A program made the translations under genes and the position numbers. Under the pieces are notes generated by a model. The model made no database searches and was not told the DNA's origin. It saw only the letters and a program-made list of their open reading frames with translations. From assembly GCA_000687975.1 (NCBI GenBank), contig JIAB01000001.1, positions 2,704,001 to 2,768,000 on the forward strand: a stretch of DNA of 64,000 nucleotides. The letters are read 5' to 3'. Below are positions 17,348 to 25,029 of this stretch, piece after piece; within the stretch, counting starts at the first letter, position 1, and each line of letters opens with the position of its first letter. This DNA is from Lachnospiraceae bacterium AC2031 (GTDB taxonomy: Bacteria > Bacillota > Clostridia > Lachnospirales > Lachnospiraceae).

Positions 17348-17803
17348 ATGGTATTACAAGTTAAAGATAAAGAATTAAAAACTGAAATAGCTAGAAAAAC
17401 TCTCGAGGCTCTTACCGACTGGTTCGAAGTTGAAGAGAGTAGAGAACAGTATATCAAAGAAAGCGCAGATCAGATATTCATTGCAGAAAAAGAGGGTGAT
17501 GAATATAAAGGATTTCTCTGCCTCAAAGAAACGGGAAAGGAAACGGTTGAACTTGCTGTAATGGGTGTTCTAAAAGAATATCACCGAGAGGGGATAGGTC
17601 GCCGTCTTGTTGACGAAGCCATTAAAGTAGCCAAAGAATCAGGATATTCGTTTATGCAGGTTAAGACTGTAAAGCTTGGAATGTATGAGGACTATGACAG
17701 AACCAACTACTTCTACCTAAGCTGCGGCTTCAAAGAATTTGAAGTGATCCCAGAACTTTGGGGCGAGGAAAATCCTTGCCAGATCTACGTGATGTCACTA
17801 TAA
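17348..17803 (+). CDS. GNAT-family N-acetyltransferase
   Basis: A 151-residue acyl-CoA-dependent acetyltransferase. The acetyl-CoA-binding motif A is clear: VMGVLKEYHREGIGRRLVDEAIKVA, with the R-x-x-G-x-G/A-type loop (REGIGRR). The C-terminal half (FYLSCGFKEFEVIPELWGEENPCQIYVM) resembles small GNATs acting on amines or antibiotics. The substrate is unknown. It follows the ABC-2 exporter by 60 nt on the same strand and is closed by repeat e, which with its T-run may terminate transcription. Confidence 0.85.
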   Translation: MVLQVKDKELKTEIARKTLEALTDWFEVEESREQYIKESADQIFIAEKEGDEYKGFLCLKETGKETVELAVMGVLKEYHREGIGRRLVDEAIKVAKESGYSFMQVKTVKLGMYEDYDRTNYFYLSCGFKEFEVIPELWGEENPCQIYVMSL

Positions 17804-17806
17804 AAA

Positions 17807-17855
17807 GTGCAGTGGGGGACAGACCTTGGTGCAGTGGGGTCCGTCCCCATTGCAC
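17807..17855. repeat. 49-nt hairpin repeat element e, followed by a T-run
   Basis: Same arrangement as element c: a 22-nt half unit, then GTGCAGTGGGG-TCCGT-CCCCATTGCAC, then seven T. It begins 4 nt after the GNAT stop codon and could act as a terminator. One base change relative to the others turns its last hexamer into TTGCAC. Confidence 0.85.
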
Positions 17856-17878
17856 TTTTTTTAAAGTGGTGGTATTAT
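17850..17878 (+). promoter_or_regulatory. Possible promoter using the end of repeat e as -35
   Basis: TTGCAC (17850-17855, the last six bases of repeat e), a 17-nt spacer and TATTAT (17873-17878). It faces the alarmone synthetase-like gene but is followed by a terminator-like hairpin at 17893. An alternative promoter, TTGCGA (17929-17934), 18 nt, TATAAA (17953-17958), lies after that hairpin. Confidence 0.35.
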
Positions 17879-17892
17879 AGGGGCGGAAACAA

Positions 17893-17930
17893 AGGCGTTT
17901 CATCCAATTGGATGGAGCACCTCTTTTTTT
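17893..17930 (+). terminator. Intrinsic terminator upstream of the alarmone synthetase-like gene
   Basis: A 13-bp stem with one mismatch (arms AGGCGTTTCATCC and GGATGGAGCACCT, loop AATT) ends in CTTTTTTT. It ends transcripts from the GNAT side or acts in the leader of the next gene. Confidence 0.75.
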
Positions 17931-17969
17931 GCGAAAAATAAAAAGAATAAATTATAAAGGAAAAATAAA

Positions 17970-18953
17970 ATGATTACGTTAAATGATTATTTATATTCGG
18001 GCGATACGGTGCTGAAGATTCTACTGCAGTATTCTTCGGATCTGAAGGAGGACGCCATAAAGACGCACAATCAGATAGATCTTGCCCACAGCAACTTTCT
18101 GATACAGATCATAGAACTTCTGGAACATGCGGATTTCCTTACTTCTCAGTCCAACAGGATCAAGGAGTTCTACATGTATATGACCGAGAAGTATCCGTTC
18201 CTGGCTTTTACATTCAAGGGCAGGATTAAGTCTCTGATCCGTGCGGAGGAGAAGTTCAACGGCTACATACTTGAGTATATTCATGATTACTATAAGGAAA
18301 ATAAAAAGTATCCAAGTGACGCAGAGATTAAGAATAATCTAAACTGCTTTAGGGATCTGATCGCTTATCGAATCGTTATATCGCTTCCTCAGTGTCACGT
18401 GTCTGATACTCAGAATAAAGAAGCTGAAGAGATAAAGTATCTCTATGAGATAGCAAATGTTATCCCTGGTTTTCTGGAAGAAAGAGGCTTCACTGCAGAG
18501 CTCTCCGGTTTGTCTGGGAGGAACGTGTCGGAATCACTTGATGAAAGCATTCGTTCATACTATAGGGATTACGTGGAGACTCCTCGTTCTTCGGGCTACC
18601 AGTCGCTGCATATAACATTTTACGATAACTTTGCCAGATGTTATACAGAGGTTCAGCTTAGAACTAAGGACATGGACGATCTGGCAGAGATAGGAAGCGC
18701 AAATCATTTTGGCTATGAGAAGCAGCAGGAGGAGAACCGAGCAAAGAGAGATATGATTCCGGAGGGAGAGTGCAAATGCTTCGATGAGGCTTATGAGAGA
18801 CTCATAAAGCTGCAACAGCTGGATTTATCAGAGGTTAATGTAAACATGTTTAAGGCATTTAATAATCAGCTGATAAATGATGGCTGCGGTCTTTTCCGTG
18901 GCAGGCAGATCCTGCCTTTCGAGCATTTATCAAGATTTCAGAATGATATGTAG
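17970..18953 (+). CDS. RelA/SpoT-domain protein, putative small alarmone synthetase
   Basis: A 327-residue protein with a RelA/SpoT nucleotidyltransferase domain that in relatives makes (p)ppGpp from ATP and GDP/GTP. Key motifs are present: FKGRIKSLIRAEEKF, FRDLIAYRIVISLP, TPRSSGYQSLHITFYD and YTEVQLRTKDMDDLAEIGSANHFGYE. There is no HD hydrolase domain and no TGS/ACT region, so it would be a synthetase-only enzyme, longer than typical small alarmone synthetases (about 210-260) because of an N-terminal helical extension (about 1-75). The C-terminus (MFKAFNNQLINDGCGLFRGRQILPFEHL) is unassigned. A PucR regulator follows 50 nt downstream. Confidence 0.8.
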   Translation: MITLNDYLYSGDTVLKILLQYSSDLKEDAIKTHNQIDLAHSNFLIQIIELLEHADFLTSQSNRIKEFYMYMTEKYPFLAFTFKGRIKSLIRAEEKFNGYILEYIHDYYKENKKYPSDAEIKNNLNCFRDLIAYRIVISLPQCHVSDTQNKEAEEIKYLYEIANVIPGFLEERGFTAELSGLSGRNVSESLDESIRSYYRDYVETPRSSGYQSLHITFYDNFARCYTEVQLRTKDMDDLAEIGSANHFGYEKQQEENRAKRDMIPEGECKCFDEAYERLIKLQQLDLSEVNVNMFKAFNNQLINDGCGLFRGRQILPFEHLSRFQNDM

Positions 18954-19003
18954 TTTTATTAGGAGATAATCCTTAAGTTACATATAACCGAGAGGAGTAT
19001 TAT

Positions 19004-20200
19004 ATGGTTACATGTAGAGATATTGTGAATCTAAAACTAGATGGAATGGAGCTTGTGGCAGGTGAGGCTGGACTGGACAGAGTGGTTTCCTGGGTTTACC
19101 TGGTACAGACAAAGCCTTACGCAGATCATATGAATCAGGGCAACTTCGCTCTTATTGTGGTGGACTATGTGCGCTTTGATTTTGACGAAGTTGAGCGGGC
19201 TATGGAGGAACTGGTGGAACTGGGAATATCAGGTCTTGGTATCTCCGTTATAGATGATAGAGAAGCTATACCTGAGAAACTGCTGAAAAGAGCAGATGAG
19301 CTGGAACTGCCATTTTTCTATGTCAGATGGAAAGGTGCATCCTTTGTAGATATCTCTCAGAGCGTAGGAAATCTTATCACAGAGATGGAGATCATAAATA
19401 AGAGAACAGGGGACTATCTTTATAATCTTCTTTTCGGATATGACGTAAATGATCGTTATGTTGAAAAGATATCGGGACAGTTCGGTCTTGATTTTAGTAA
19501 GCCTCATAGAGTCGGTATTATTGCAGTGGATAGGAAATATGGAGTAAATCTTGAACAGGATGAACATATATATGAATACTATGCCAACTGCCTAAATCAG
19601 GAGGTCCTCAACATGGAAGGGCATCCTATGTTCATGCGTTTCTTGAATAAGTTTGTTCTTCTTTTTGAGGCCAAAGAGAATAAGGAGGTGGAGCATGAGA
19701 TAGAGAAGGTGCTTAGGCGTCTGGACACTAACCCTCTTTTTAGCGAGTCAATTCAGAGTACCTGTATTCTGGGAGCTGCCTATACTGATCCATCCAAATA
19801 TGGTCAGAGCTATCAGGAGGCTAAGAGTCTGATCCCTAAGAAGGATCAGCTTCCTAATCCTTCTCATAAGAAAGTTCTTAGTGTTAGTACTATGGGTATT
19901 TATAAATATATGTTCCATGGTGACAACCAGAGAGAGATACTTGATTACTGCAACAATAAACTGGAACGACTTGAAAACTATGATAATGCTAACGGATCAT
20001 TTCTCGAGGAGACTTTGCTTACATATTACATGAATGGATTTAATACTGTGAGAACAGCAGAAGCGTTATTCATTCATAGAAATACCCTTCTGAATAGAAT
20101 AGAAAAGATAGAAGAACTCCTTGATATAGAGATAAATGATTACATGGAATATCTGGATCTTATCAACTGTATTCTGGTAAAAAGATTTATGTTTTTATAA
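19004..20200 (+). CDS. PucR-family transcriptional regulator
   Basis: A 398-residue regulator: N-terminal PucR domain (VTCRDIVNLKLDGMELVAGEAGLDRVVSWVYL), a central GGDEF-like/CdaR-type middle region, and a C-terminal helix-turn-helix of the PucR type (ETLLTYYMNGFNTVRTAEALFIHRNTLLNRIEKIEELL). PucR/CdaR proteins sense small metabolites and often activate adjacent amine, purine or amino-acid catabolic genes. The next operon (importer, kinase-like gene, aminotransferase) is its likely target, since a tandem dyad at 20204-20247 sits just upstream of that operon's promoter. GAGAGGAG at 18989-18996 supports the ATG at 19004. Confidence 0.9.
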   Translation: MVTCRDIVNLKLDGMELVAGEAGLDRVVSWVYLVQTKPYADHMNQGNFALIVVDYVRFDFDEVERAMEELVELGISGLGISVIDDREAIPEKLLKRADELELPFFYVRWKGASFVDISQSVGNLITEMEIINKRTGDYLYNLLFGYDVNDRYVEKISGQFGLDFSKPHRVGIIAVDRKYGVNLEQDEHIYEYYANCLNQEVLNMEGHPMFMRFLNKFVLLFEAKENKEVEHEIEKVLRRLDTNPLFSESIQSTCILGAAYTDPSKYGQSYQEAKSLIPKKDQLPNPSHKKVLSVSTMGIYKYMFHGDNQREILDYCNNKLERLENYDNANGSFLEETLLTYYMNGFNTVRTAEALFIHRNTLLNRIEKIEELLDIEINDYMEYLDLINCILVKRFMFL

Positions 20201-20203
20201 AGG

Positions 20204-20247
20204 AATGTGCAAAGTGTACATTAAGAATGTGCAGATTGTACGTTGAA
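20204..20247. promoter_or_regulatory. Tandem 22-bp operator-like repeat
   Basis: Two adjacent 22-nt units, starting AATGTGCAAAGTGTACATT at 20204 and AATGTGCAGATTGTACGTT at 20226, identical at 17 of 22 positions. The first is itself a near-palindrome. Spacing of two helical turns places two dimers on one DNA face, touching the -35 at 20243. Probably the binding site of the PucR protein encoded just upstream (inference). Confidence 0.55.
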
Positions 20248-20271
20248 AAAAATAACGTAAATGCCTAAAAT
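20243..20271 (+). promoter_or_regulatory. Promoter of the amino-acid importer operon
   Basis: TTGAAA at 20243-20248, 17-nt spacer, TAAAAT at 20266-20271. The tandem repeat abuts its -35, as for an activator. Confidence 0.55.
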
Positions 20272-20282
20272 GCGGACTATGC

Positions 20283-20327
20283 AAAGGCGCTGCTTGAAAC
20301 CTTAGAAAGTTTCAAACGGCGCCTTTT
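20283..20327 (+). terminator. Long hairpin in the importer leader
   Basis: Arms AAAGGCGC and GCGCCTTT enclose an inner stem TTGAAAC/GTTTCAA with loop CTTAGAAA; only four T follow. It lies between the promoter at 20243 and the gene at 20376, so it is either a weak terminator for the PucR gene or a leader/attenuator structure. Confidence 0.5.
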
Positions 20328-20375
20328 GTGTTAGTAAGCAGTCATCACATGTGGTGGCGAAAAGGAGGAATGATT

Positions 20376-21317
20376 ATGAAGAAAAGAAATTGGATAGCTT
20401 TATCGTTAGTAGCAATTATGACAGCAACAATGCTCAGCGGATGCGGAGCTGGAGAGACTGGATCAGCAGAGACTGCAGAGGCTGCAGTTACAGAAGCAAC
20501 AGAATCAACTGAGGCAGCTGAAGAAGGAACAAGTTCAGATGCTGAAGGTGGAGTTCTAAGAGTTGGTATGGAATGTGCATATCCTCCATTTAACTGGACA
20601 CAGGATGAGGCAACTACCCCAGATGGAAGCAAGGCAGTTAAGATTTACGGATCTGATTATTACGCATATGGATATGACGTAGCAGTAGCTCAGAAGCTTG
20701 CAGATGAGTTGGGAATGGAACTTGAGATTCATAAGGTAGAGTGGTCATCAATCGGTATTTCAATGGATGCAGGTGATTATGACTGTATCATCGCAGGTAT
20801 GGGACGTACAGCAGAAAGAGAGATGTCATATTCATTTACAGAACCTTACTACTATAGAGATAACTGTATCGTAGTTAAGAAGGATGGCCCTTATGCAAAT
20901 GTAAAGGGACTTTCAGAACTGAACGGAACAGGATGTAAGCTTACAACACAGCTTGGTACAGGATGGATTCCACTTCTTGATCAGGTTGAAGGAGCAGTAA
21001 CAGGAAGCAACTATGAAACAACTTCTGAATGTTTTATGGCAGTTTCTAACGGAGTTGCAGATGTATGTATCATCGACCTTCCAACAGCACAGTCAGCGCT
21101 GCTTACAAACGATGATCTGATGATAATCACATTTGACGAGAACGATACCTTTACAGGTGATGAAGAAATGGTAAATGTATGTATCGCAACAAAGAAGAAC
21201 GATACAGAACTTAGAGATAAGCTGCAGGGCGCTATGGATGCTATCGGTTGGAATGATAAGGCAGCTATGGATGAGCTTATGAGCACAGTGATCGGACAGC
21301 AGCCAGCAGCAGAATAA
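20376..21317 (+). CDS. Amino-acid ABC transporter substrate-binding lipoprotein
   Basis: A 313-residue periplasmic-type binding protein tethered by a lipobox (MLSGC, Cys23), followed by an Ala/Glu/Thr-rich linker. The family-3 solute-binding signature appears as GVLRVGMECAYPPFNW, then YGYDVAVAQKLADELGMELEIHKVEW and SFTEPYYYRDNCIVV. The ligand is probably a polar amino acid or related amine. The ATG at 20376 is favoured because AAAGGAGG at 20361-20368 is 7 nt away; the ATG at 20370 is too close. It is first in an operon with its permease and ATPase. Confidence 0.93.
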   Translation: MKKRNWIALSLVAIMTATMLSGCGAGETGSAETAEAAVTEATESTEAAEEGTSSDAEGGVLRVGMECAYPPFNWTQDEATTPDGSKAVKIYGSDYYAYGYDVAVAQKLADELGMELEIHKVEWSSIGISMDAGDYDCIIAGMGRTAEREMSYSFTEPYYYRDNCIVVKKDGPYANVKGLSELNGTGCKLTTQLGTGWIPLLDQVEGAVTGSNYETTSECFMAVSNGVADVCIIDLPTAQSALLTNDDLMIITFDENDTFTGDEEMVNVCIATKKNDTELRDKLQGAMDAIGWNDKAAMDELMSTVIGQQPAAE

Positions 21318-21341
21318 AGAAGATAAAGGCTGGGACGGAAT

Positions 21342-22112
21342 ATGGGACATAGATTTTTATCAATTGCAGATCCAACTAATTCATTTGAATGGATGATATT
21401 CCTGAGCAAAAAGTACCTGAGCATGTTTCTGGAAGGTACCTGGCTCACGTTATATATAGCGGTTTTAGGTACACTTCTGGGATTCGTGCTCGGATATGTG
21501 ATAGGAATAATACAGGACCTCAAAATTAATCAGGGCGATCTGTTTATAAAGAAAATACTTATAAGACTAATAAAGGTAGTATCCACCGTTTATGTAGAAA
21601 TCTTTCGTGATACACCAATGATCGTTCAGGCAATGATCATATATTACGGAATCAGACAGACGGGAGTTGATCTTACACCAGTAGTTGCAGGTATTTTGGT
21701 AACAGTACTTAATACAGGCGCGTATATGGCGGAAACAGTAAGAGGCGGTATTGGTTCCATCGATTTAGGACAGCGAGAAGGAGCCTGGGCTATGGGTATG
21801 TCACCAATGAAGACCATGTTCTATATAGTCCTTCCACAGGCCTTTCAGAATATTATTCCTGAGATGGCGAATACATTTCTTACCAATCTGAAGATGACAT
21901 CGGTGTTAAATGTTATCGCAGTTCAGGAGCTGTTTATGGCAGCAAAGACAGTGGGCGGAAATTATTATAAATACTTTGAGAGTTATCTAGTAATTGCAGT
22001 AATTTATTTTGTTTTATGTTTTGTATTTAATAAGATCTTTGGTCTTATTGAAAAGAAGATGAAGGGCAAAGAAGATTATGCTCTCGCAGTAGAATATCTG
22101 GACAATGAATAA
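21342..22112 (+). CDS. Amino-acid ABC transporter permease (HisM/GlnP type)
   Basis: A 256-residue permease with about five membrane segments. The EAA-type cytoplasmic loop is clear: GQREGAWAMGMSPMKTMFYIVLPQAFQNIIPEMANTF. It also shows FRDTPMIVQAMIIYYG, the standard HisM-family segment. One permease gene is present, so a homodimer is likely. Sits between binding protein and ATPase genes, 24 nt and 12 nt away. Confidence 0.93.
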   Translation: MGHRFLSIADPTNSFEWMIFLSKKYLSMFLEGTWLTLYIAVLGTLLGFVLGYVIGIIQDLKINQGDLFIKKILIRLIKVVSTVYVEIFRDTPMIVQAMIIYYGIRQTGVDLTPVVAGILVTVLNTGAYMAETVRGGIGSIDLGQREGAWAMGMSPMKTMFYIVLPQAFQNIIPEMANTFLTNLKMTSVLNVIAVQELFMAAKTVGGNYYKYFESYLVIAVIYFVLCFVFNKIFGLIEKKMKGKEDYALAVEYLDNE

Positions 22113-22124
22113 GGAGGCTAAGCT

Positions 22125-22865
22125 ATGGGAGAATCAGTATTATCTATTCAGAATCTTAGTAAGTCCTTTGGTGATCACGAGGTACTTAGAAAAATTGATA
22201 TGGATGTAAATGCTGGAGAGATTATATGCATAGTAGGCTCTTCTGGTTCAGGAAAATCTACTCTTCTTAGATGCATTAATAAGCTGGAGCGGCAGACTAC
22301 AGGAAAGGTGATGTATCACGGTAAAGAGGTTAGAGATGTACAGCGAGAGATAAATGAATATCGTGCCAAGGTGGGTATGGTATTTCAGTCATTTAATCTT
22401 TTCAACAATATGACAGTGCTGCAGAACTGCATGATATGCACCAGGAAGGTATTGCATATATCTAAGGCAGAAGCATTTGACAGGGCTATCGCTCATCTAA
22501 AGGAAGTTGGAATGGCACCTTATATCAATGCAAAGCCAGCCCAGTTATCTGGTGGACAGAAGCAGAGAGTTGCAATTGCCAGATCGTTATGTATGAATCC
22601 GGAAGTTCTTCTTTTTGACGAACCTACATCAGCGCTGGATCCGGAAATGGTAGGTGAAGTATTAAATGTTATGAAGGAACTGGCAACGACAGGTCTTACG
22701 ATGATAATCGTAACACACGAGATGGCATTTGCGAGAGATGTATCAACCAGAACTATCTTTATGGATAGAGGATTTGTGGCAGAAGATGCACCTCCTTCGG
22801 AACTATTTACTAATCCAAAGAATCCTAGAACCAGGGAATTCTTAAGCCGATATCTGGCAGGATAG
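22125..22865 (+). CDS. Amino-acid ABC transporter ATP-binding protein (GlnQ type)
   Basis: A 246-residue ATPase with Walker A at 38-46 (GSSGSGKST), Q-loop in [16 protein letters not shown], signature [15 protein letters not shown] and Walker [16 protein letters not shown], followed by the switch histidine in VTHEM. The NNMTVLQN phrase is typical of the polar amino-acid subfamily. A strong AAGGAGG precedes the start. Completes the importer encoded from 20376. Confidence 0.95.
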   Translation: MGESVLSIQNLSKSFGDHEVLRKIDMDVNAGEIICIVGSSGSGKSTLLRCINKLERQTTGKVMYHGKEVRDVQREINEYRAKVGMVFQSFNLFNNMTVLQNCMICTRKVLHISKAEAFDRAIAHLKEVGMAPYINAKPAQLSGGQKQRVAIARSLCMNPEVLLFDEPTSALDPEMVGEVLNVMKELATTGLTMIIVTHEMAFARDVSTRTIFMDRGFVAEDAPPSELFTNPKNPRTREFLSRYLAG

Positions 22866-22902
22866 ATGAAAGATACGATACATATAATGGAGGCGGTTTT
22901 TG

Positions 22903-23562
22903 ATGAAAAGATTTGTGGTAACCTTTGCCCGGGGTTTTGGATCAGGCGGAAAAGAGATTGCTTCGATTCTTGCAAAAGATTTGGGAATACATTGCTATGA
23001 GAATCGAATACTTACACTGGCCAGTCAAATGAGTGGACTTGATGAAAAGCTTTTTCAGGAGGTCAACGAAAAGATTAGGACCAATGGGGGTTTTTCAAAT
23101 CTTATGAGGGGACTTCCAAGATCAAGAAGATACATTGTACGAAATGAAAAATTTGTATCAGACGATAAGCTTTTCGAGTATCAGAGCGAGATCATAAGAA
23201 ATCTTGCTGAACAGGAATCCTGTGTGATCGTAGGAAAATGTGCCGACTACGTTTTACGTGATAAGGTAAATGTTGTAAGCGTTTATATTGAGGCACCAAG
23301 ATCATTTTGTGTACAAAGGACTATGGAGAATCTTGGTGTAACAAGAGAAGTGGCGCATGCAACCATAAAGAAGACGGATAAGTACAGGGCGGATTATTAT
23401 CAGTACTATACCCATGGAAACTATTGGACCAATCCAGTTAACTACGACATGACTCTTAACAGTGAGAAGGTGGGTATCAATGATTCAGTAAAACTGATCG
23501 AGCAGTATCTTCTTATCAAAGGTTTTATCAATGTAGAAGATATTAAGTTTTATGAAGAATAG
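22903..23562 (+). CDS. Cytidylate kinase-like family protein
   Basis: A 219-residue P-loop protein resembling the cytidylate-kinase-like family (AAA/Pfam Cytidylate_kin2). Its phosphate loop reads ARGFGSGGKEIASILAKDLG near residues 9-28, and LAEQESCVIVGKCADYVL and YIEAPRSFCVQRTM match the family's later motifs. Members are common in Clostridia but their substrate is not established. The ATG at 22903 is chosen (GGAGG at 22889-22893); a TTG three bases earlier is less likely. It is embedded between an amino-acid importer and an aminotransferase, an unusual place for nucleotide metabolism. Confidence 0.8.
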   Translation: MKRFVVTFARGFGSGGKEIASILAKDLGIHCYENRILTLASQMSGLDEKLFQEVNEKIRTNGGFSNLMRGLPRSRRYIVRNEKFVSDDKLFEYQSEIIRNLAEQESCVIVGKCADYVLRDKVNVVSVYIEAPRSFCVQRTMENLGVTREVAHATIKKTDKYRADYYQYYTHGNYWTNPVNYDMTLNSEKVGINDSVKLIEQYLLIKGFINVEDIKFYEE

Positions 23563-23617
23563 ATACTATCATGCGAATGAGCGTGTTTAGATTCAAAGTG
23601 AAAGAAGGATGATTAAT

Positions 23618-24832
23618 ATGAAATTAGCAGAGACAGGTTATACAGCACAGGATATAAAAGATAAAGTGAATAAATATATGATTGAAACGTATGAACGTTT
23701 TGATTTTCTTGCTGAGACTGCGAAGGACCAGTATATCTACGATGAAAAGGGTGAGAGATATCTAGATTTTTATGCTGGTATCGCAGTTAACTCAGCAGGT
23801 AACTGTAATGAGAAGGTAGTGGAGGCTGTACTTAAACAAACTCAGGAGCTGATGCATACATTTAATTATCCTTATACCATTCCACAGGCGCTTCTTGCAG
23901 AGAAGGTATGTACAACTATAGGAATGGATAAGATATTTTTCCAGAATTCAGGTACTGAATCAAACGAAGCCATGATCAAGATGGCAAGAAAGTATGGTAT
24001 TGAGAAGTACGGTCCTAACAAGTATCACATTGTTACTGCTAAGATGGGATTCCACGGTAGAACCTTCGGTGCTATGTCAGCTACTGGACAGCCTGGTAAT
24101 GGATGTCAGGTTGGATTTGGTCCTATGACTTATGGATTCTCATATGCACCATACAATGATCTTCAGGCATTTAAGGATGCTTGTACTGAAAATACTATAG
24201 CCATAATGATTGAACCTGTTCAGGGCGAGGGTGGTGTTCATCCAGCAACATATGAGTTCATGACAGGGTTGAGAGAGTTCTGTGATGAGAAGGAAATGCT
24301 GCTTCTTATTGATGAGGTTCAGACAGGATGGTGTAGAACGGGAAATGTAATGAGCTTTATGAACTACGGTATAAAGCCAGATATAGTTTCAATGGCAAAG
24401 GCTTTAGGTGGTGGAATGCCGATAGGTGCCATCTGTGCAACATCGGAAGTTGCGAAGGCATTTTCTCCTGGTTCTCATGGAACAACTTTTGGTGGACATC
24501 CGGTAAGCTGTGCAGCAGCACTGGCTCAGATAGATGAACTCCTTAGCAGAGATCTTGCTGGAAATGCAAAGAAGATGGGAAGCTATATTGCTGAAAAGTT
24601 AAAGGTGCTTCCTCATGTAAAGGAAGTCAGAGGTCAGGGACTTCTGGTGGGAGTTGAGTTTGATGATACGATAAAGAGCGTGGATGTAAAGCATGAATGC
24701 CTGCATAGACATTTGCTCCTCACCGCTATAGGTGAACATATCATTCGTATGGTTCCACCGCTCATCATCGACGAAAAAGACTGCGATGAGGCAGTAGAAA
24801 TCATCAAAGCTTCGATTGAAGCACTTGAATAA
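23618..24832 (+). CDS. Class III PLP-dependent aminotransferase (GABA/acetylornithine type)
   Basis: A 404-residue fold-type I aminotransferase. The cofactor Lys is K261 in SMAKALGGGMPIGA, preceded by LLIDEVQTGWCRTG with the pyridine-binding Asp; NSGTESNEAMIKMARK and GFHGRTFGAMSATG are standard class III motifs. The family moves amino groups from omega-amines such as GABA, ornithine or putrescine derivatives to 2-oxoglutarate. The preceding importer suggests uptake then transamination of one such compound (inference). The ATG at 23618 has GAAGGA 9 nt upstream; an ATG at 23609 overlaps that site. Confidence 0.9.
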   Translation: MKLAETGYTAQDIKDKVNKYMIETYERFDFLAETAKDQYIYDEKGERYLDFYAGIAVNSAGNCNEKVVEAVLKQTQELMHTFNYPYTIPQALLAEKVCTTIGMDKIFFQNSGTESNEAMIKMARKYGIEKYGPNKYHIVTAKMGFHGRTFGAMSATGQPGNGCQVGFGPMTYGFSYAPYNDLQAFKDACTENTIAIMIEPVQGEGGVHPATYEFMTGLREFCDEKEMLLLIDEVQTGWCRTGNVMSFMNYGIKPDIVSMAKALGGGMPIGAICATSEVAKAFSPGSHGTTFGGHPVSCAAALAQIDELLSRDLAGNAKKMGSYIAEKLKVLPHVKEVRGQGLLVGVEFDDTIKSVDVKHECLHRHLLLTAIGEHIIRMVPPLIIDEKDCDEAVEIIKASIEALE

Positions 24833-24859
24833 TATGAAATGAGATTTGTTCCTTGTTTA

Positions 24860-24954
24860 CAAAGAAAGACACTAGTCTGATCGCTTGATCTGGCTAGTGT
24901 CTTCATGTGGGGGAAGGTATGATATAACAAATAATAGTAAGTAATCTTTTTTAC
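24860..24954 (-). ncRNA. Candidate small RNA under the TTAAGGACT-box promoter
   Basis: On the minus strand a boxed promoter (24993 to 24961) points into a stretch with no gene. About 50 nt after the predicted start lies a C-rich run, ACCTTCCCCCAC, complementary to ribosome-binding sequences, then a long hairpin (24901-24868) and TTTCTTTG. The result would be a transcript of about 95 nt. The only ORF starting inside lacks a ribosome site. Alternatively, the promoter is a leftover of a duplicated gene. Confidence 0.45.
24868..24901 (-). terminator. Hairpin terminator, best read on the minus strand
   Basis: GACACTAG and CTAGTGTC arms with an inner GATC/GATC pair. On the minus strand it is followed by TTTCTTTG; on the plus strand no T-run follows, though it may still mark the end of the aminotransferase message. 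Confidence 0.55.
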
Positions 24955-24960
24955 AAATGC

Positions 24961-24993
24961 ATTATAACCTATAAATTATTAAAAAGTCCTTAA
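24961..24993 (-). promoter_or_regulatory. Regulated promoter P4 (minus strand)
   Basis: Read on the minus strand: TTAAGGACTTTTTAATAA begins at 24993 and TATAAT lies at 24966-24961, 27 nt from box start. It shares over 30 bases, including flanks, with P3. It lies downstream of the DUF4097 stop codon and has no gene in front of it. Confidence 0.6.
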
Positions 24994-25029
24994 ATAGAAA
25001 TTGTTTTTATATTAAGTTTAAGTTAATTT

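Noticed and set aside
24634-24930. Coding frame on the minus strand inside the candidate small RNA
   Set aside because: It mostly overlaps the aminotransferase in antisense and has no ribosome site.
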